Positions 63,881 through 64,000 of a stretch of 64,000 nt of DNA are shown piece after piece. Positions within the stretch are counted from its first letter, which is position 1, and each line of letters begins with the position of its first letter. The translations under genes and the position numbers were made by a program. The DNA is from Candidatus Poribacteria bacterium. Its GTDB lineage: Bacteria > Poribacteria > WGA-4E > WGA-3G. The notes beneath the pieces were generated by a model. The model made no database searches and had not been told where the DNA came from. It was given only the letters and a program-made list of their open reading frames with translations. Location: positions 61,519-125,518 of the forward strand of contig JAJECN010000051.1 in assembly GCA_022821965.1 (NCBI GenBank), given 5' to 3'.

Positions 63881-64000
63881 TTAGGGATTATCAGTAACCT
63901 CTTCAAGTTTGCGAAGGGTTGTATTTTTTCCAGTGCTTCTCTGGAAAGTGCCCCCCTTTTCAAATGAACGTTTTATGATTTTCAAAGTTTCACGAAGTGC
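63881..64000 (-). CDS. 3' end of a gene running off the right edge (unidentified)
   Basis: The reverse strand from 64000 reads ALRETLKIIKRSFEKGGTFQ, then RSTGKNTTLRKLEEVTDNP and stops at TAA (63881-63883). It stays open to the edge (39 residues) and is charged. The stop falls in the repeat-derived TTAGGG, so it could be the genuine end or a frame truncated by the repeat. No family is recognised. Confidence 0.35.
   Translation of the reverse strand, partial: ALRETLKIIKRSFEKGGTFQRSTGKNTTLRKLEEVTDNP

Overview
The window reads as a free-standing chromosomal segment of a Gram-negative bacterium, most likely Candidatus Poribacteria or a close relative. This is an inference from gene content. The window holds four PhyH-type dioxygenases, an FG-GAP/ASPIC-UnbV giant, LamG and DUF4159 proteins, a PorV/PorQ-like barrel, proteases with a C-terminal FlgD-like domain, and many short palindromic interspersed repeats around GTGCGGTT-GGGA-AACCGCAC. 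No rRNA, tRNA, CRISPR array or transposase gene was seen. Most genes are tightly packed, with ATGA or TAATG overlaps and good GGAGG ribosome sites.

Region 1 (1-6583, minus strand) looks like a small defence island. A type III-like adenine methyltransferase (Mod) is split by a one-base slip in a 7-G tract. After it comes a cassette with its own promoter that occurs twice in tandem: an AAA ATPase with a C-terminal DUF3696 domain followed by a PIN-like nuclease. The second PIN gene runs off the left edge. No Res helicase is visible inside the window.

Region 2 (6653-30245) holds a coiled-coil/TPR-FG-GAP-ASPIC pair, an MFS exporter, dnaE, an aldo/keto reductase, small conserved proteins, a truncated trypsin-like remnant, aconitase, a TPR protein coupled to a nucleotide cyclase/STAND ATPase/TPR protein, an M20 amidohydrolase, a TonB-like VWA protein, an orphan AbrB-type antitoxin and a DRG-like GTPase.

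Region 3 (30382-49812) is rich in envelope and quality-control genes: an M28 peptidase, an HtrA-like lipoprotein protease next to a DinG-type helicase, a lipoprotein, an M6-like protease, a zinc-ribbon protein, and a flotillin-like protein whose stalk is built of twelve 22-residue repeats. It also holds a beta/gamma-crystallin-ThuA-like protein, an SdiA-regulated-type propeller, MqnD of the futalosine menaquinone route, a Trm-G10-like methyltransferase, a GcvH-like protein lacking the lipoyl lysine, a YigZ/IMPACT protein and a PorV/PorQ-like barrel.

Region 4 (50007-53234) is the housekeeping operon ftsH-folP-acpS. Region 5 (53521-64000) is accessory: a CBM9/DOMON-like protein, a GH43/32-like propeller, four PhyH-family oxygenases (one with His in place of the iron-binding Asp), a fused MNT-HEPN protein coupled to one of them, an SDR, a Nudix hydrolase, a LamG protein and a DUF4159 protein, with several mobile-looking repeats. 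It may be a sugar or natural-product modification locus, but the substrates cannot be read from the sequence.
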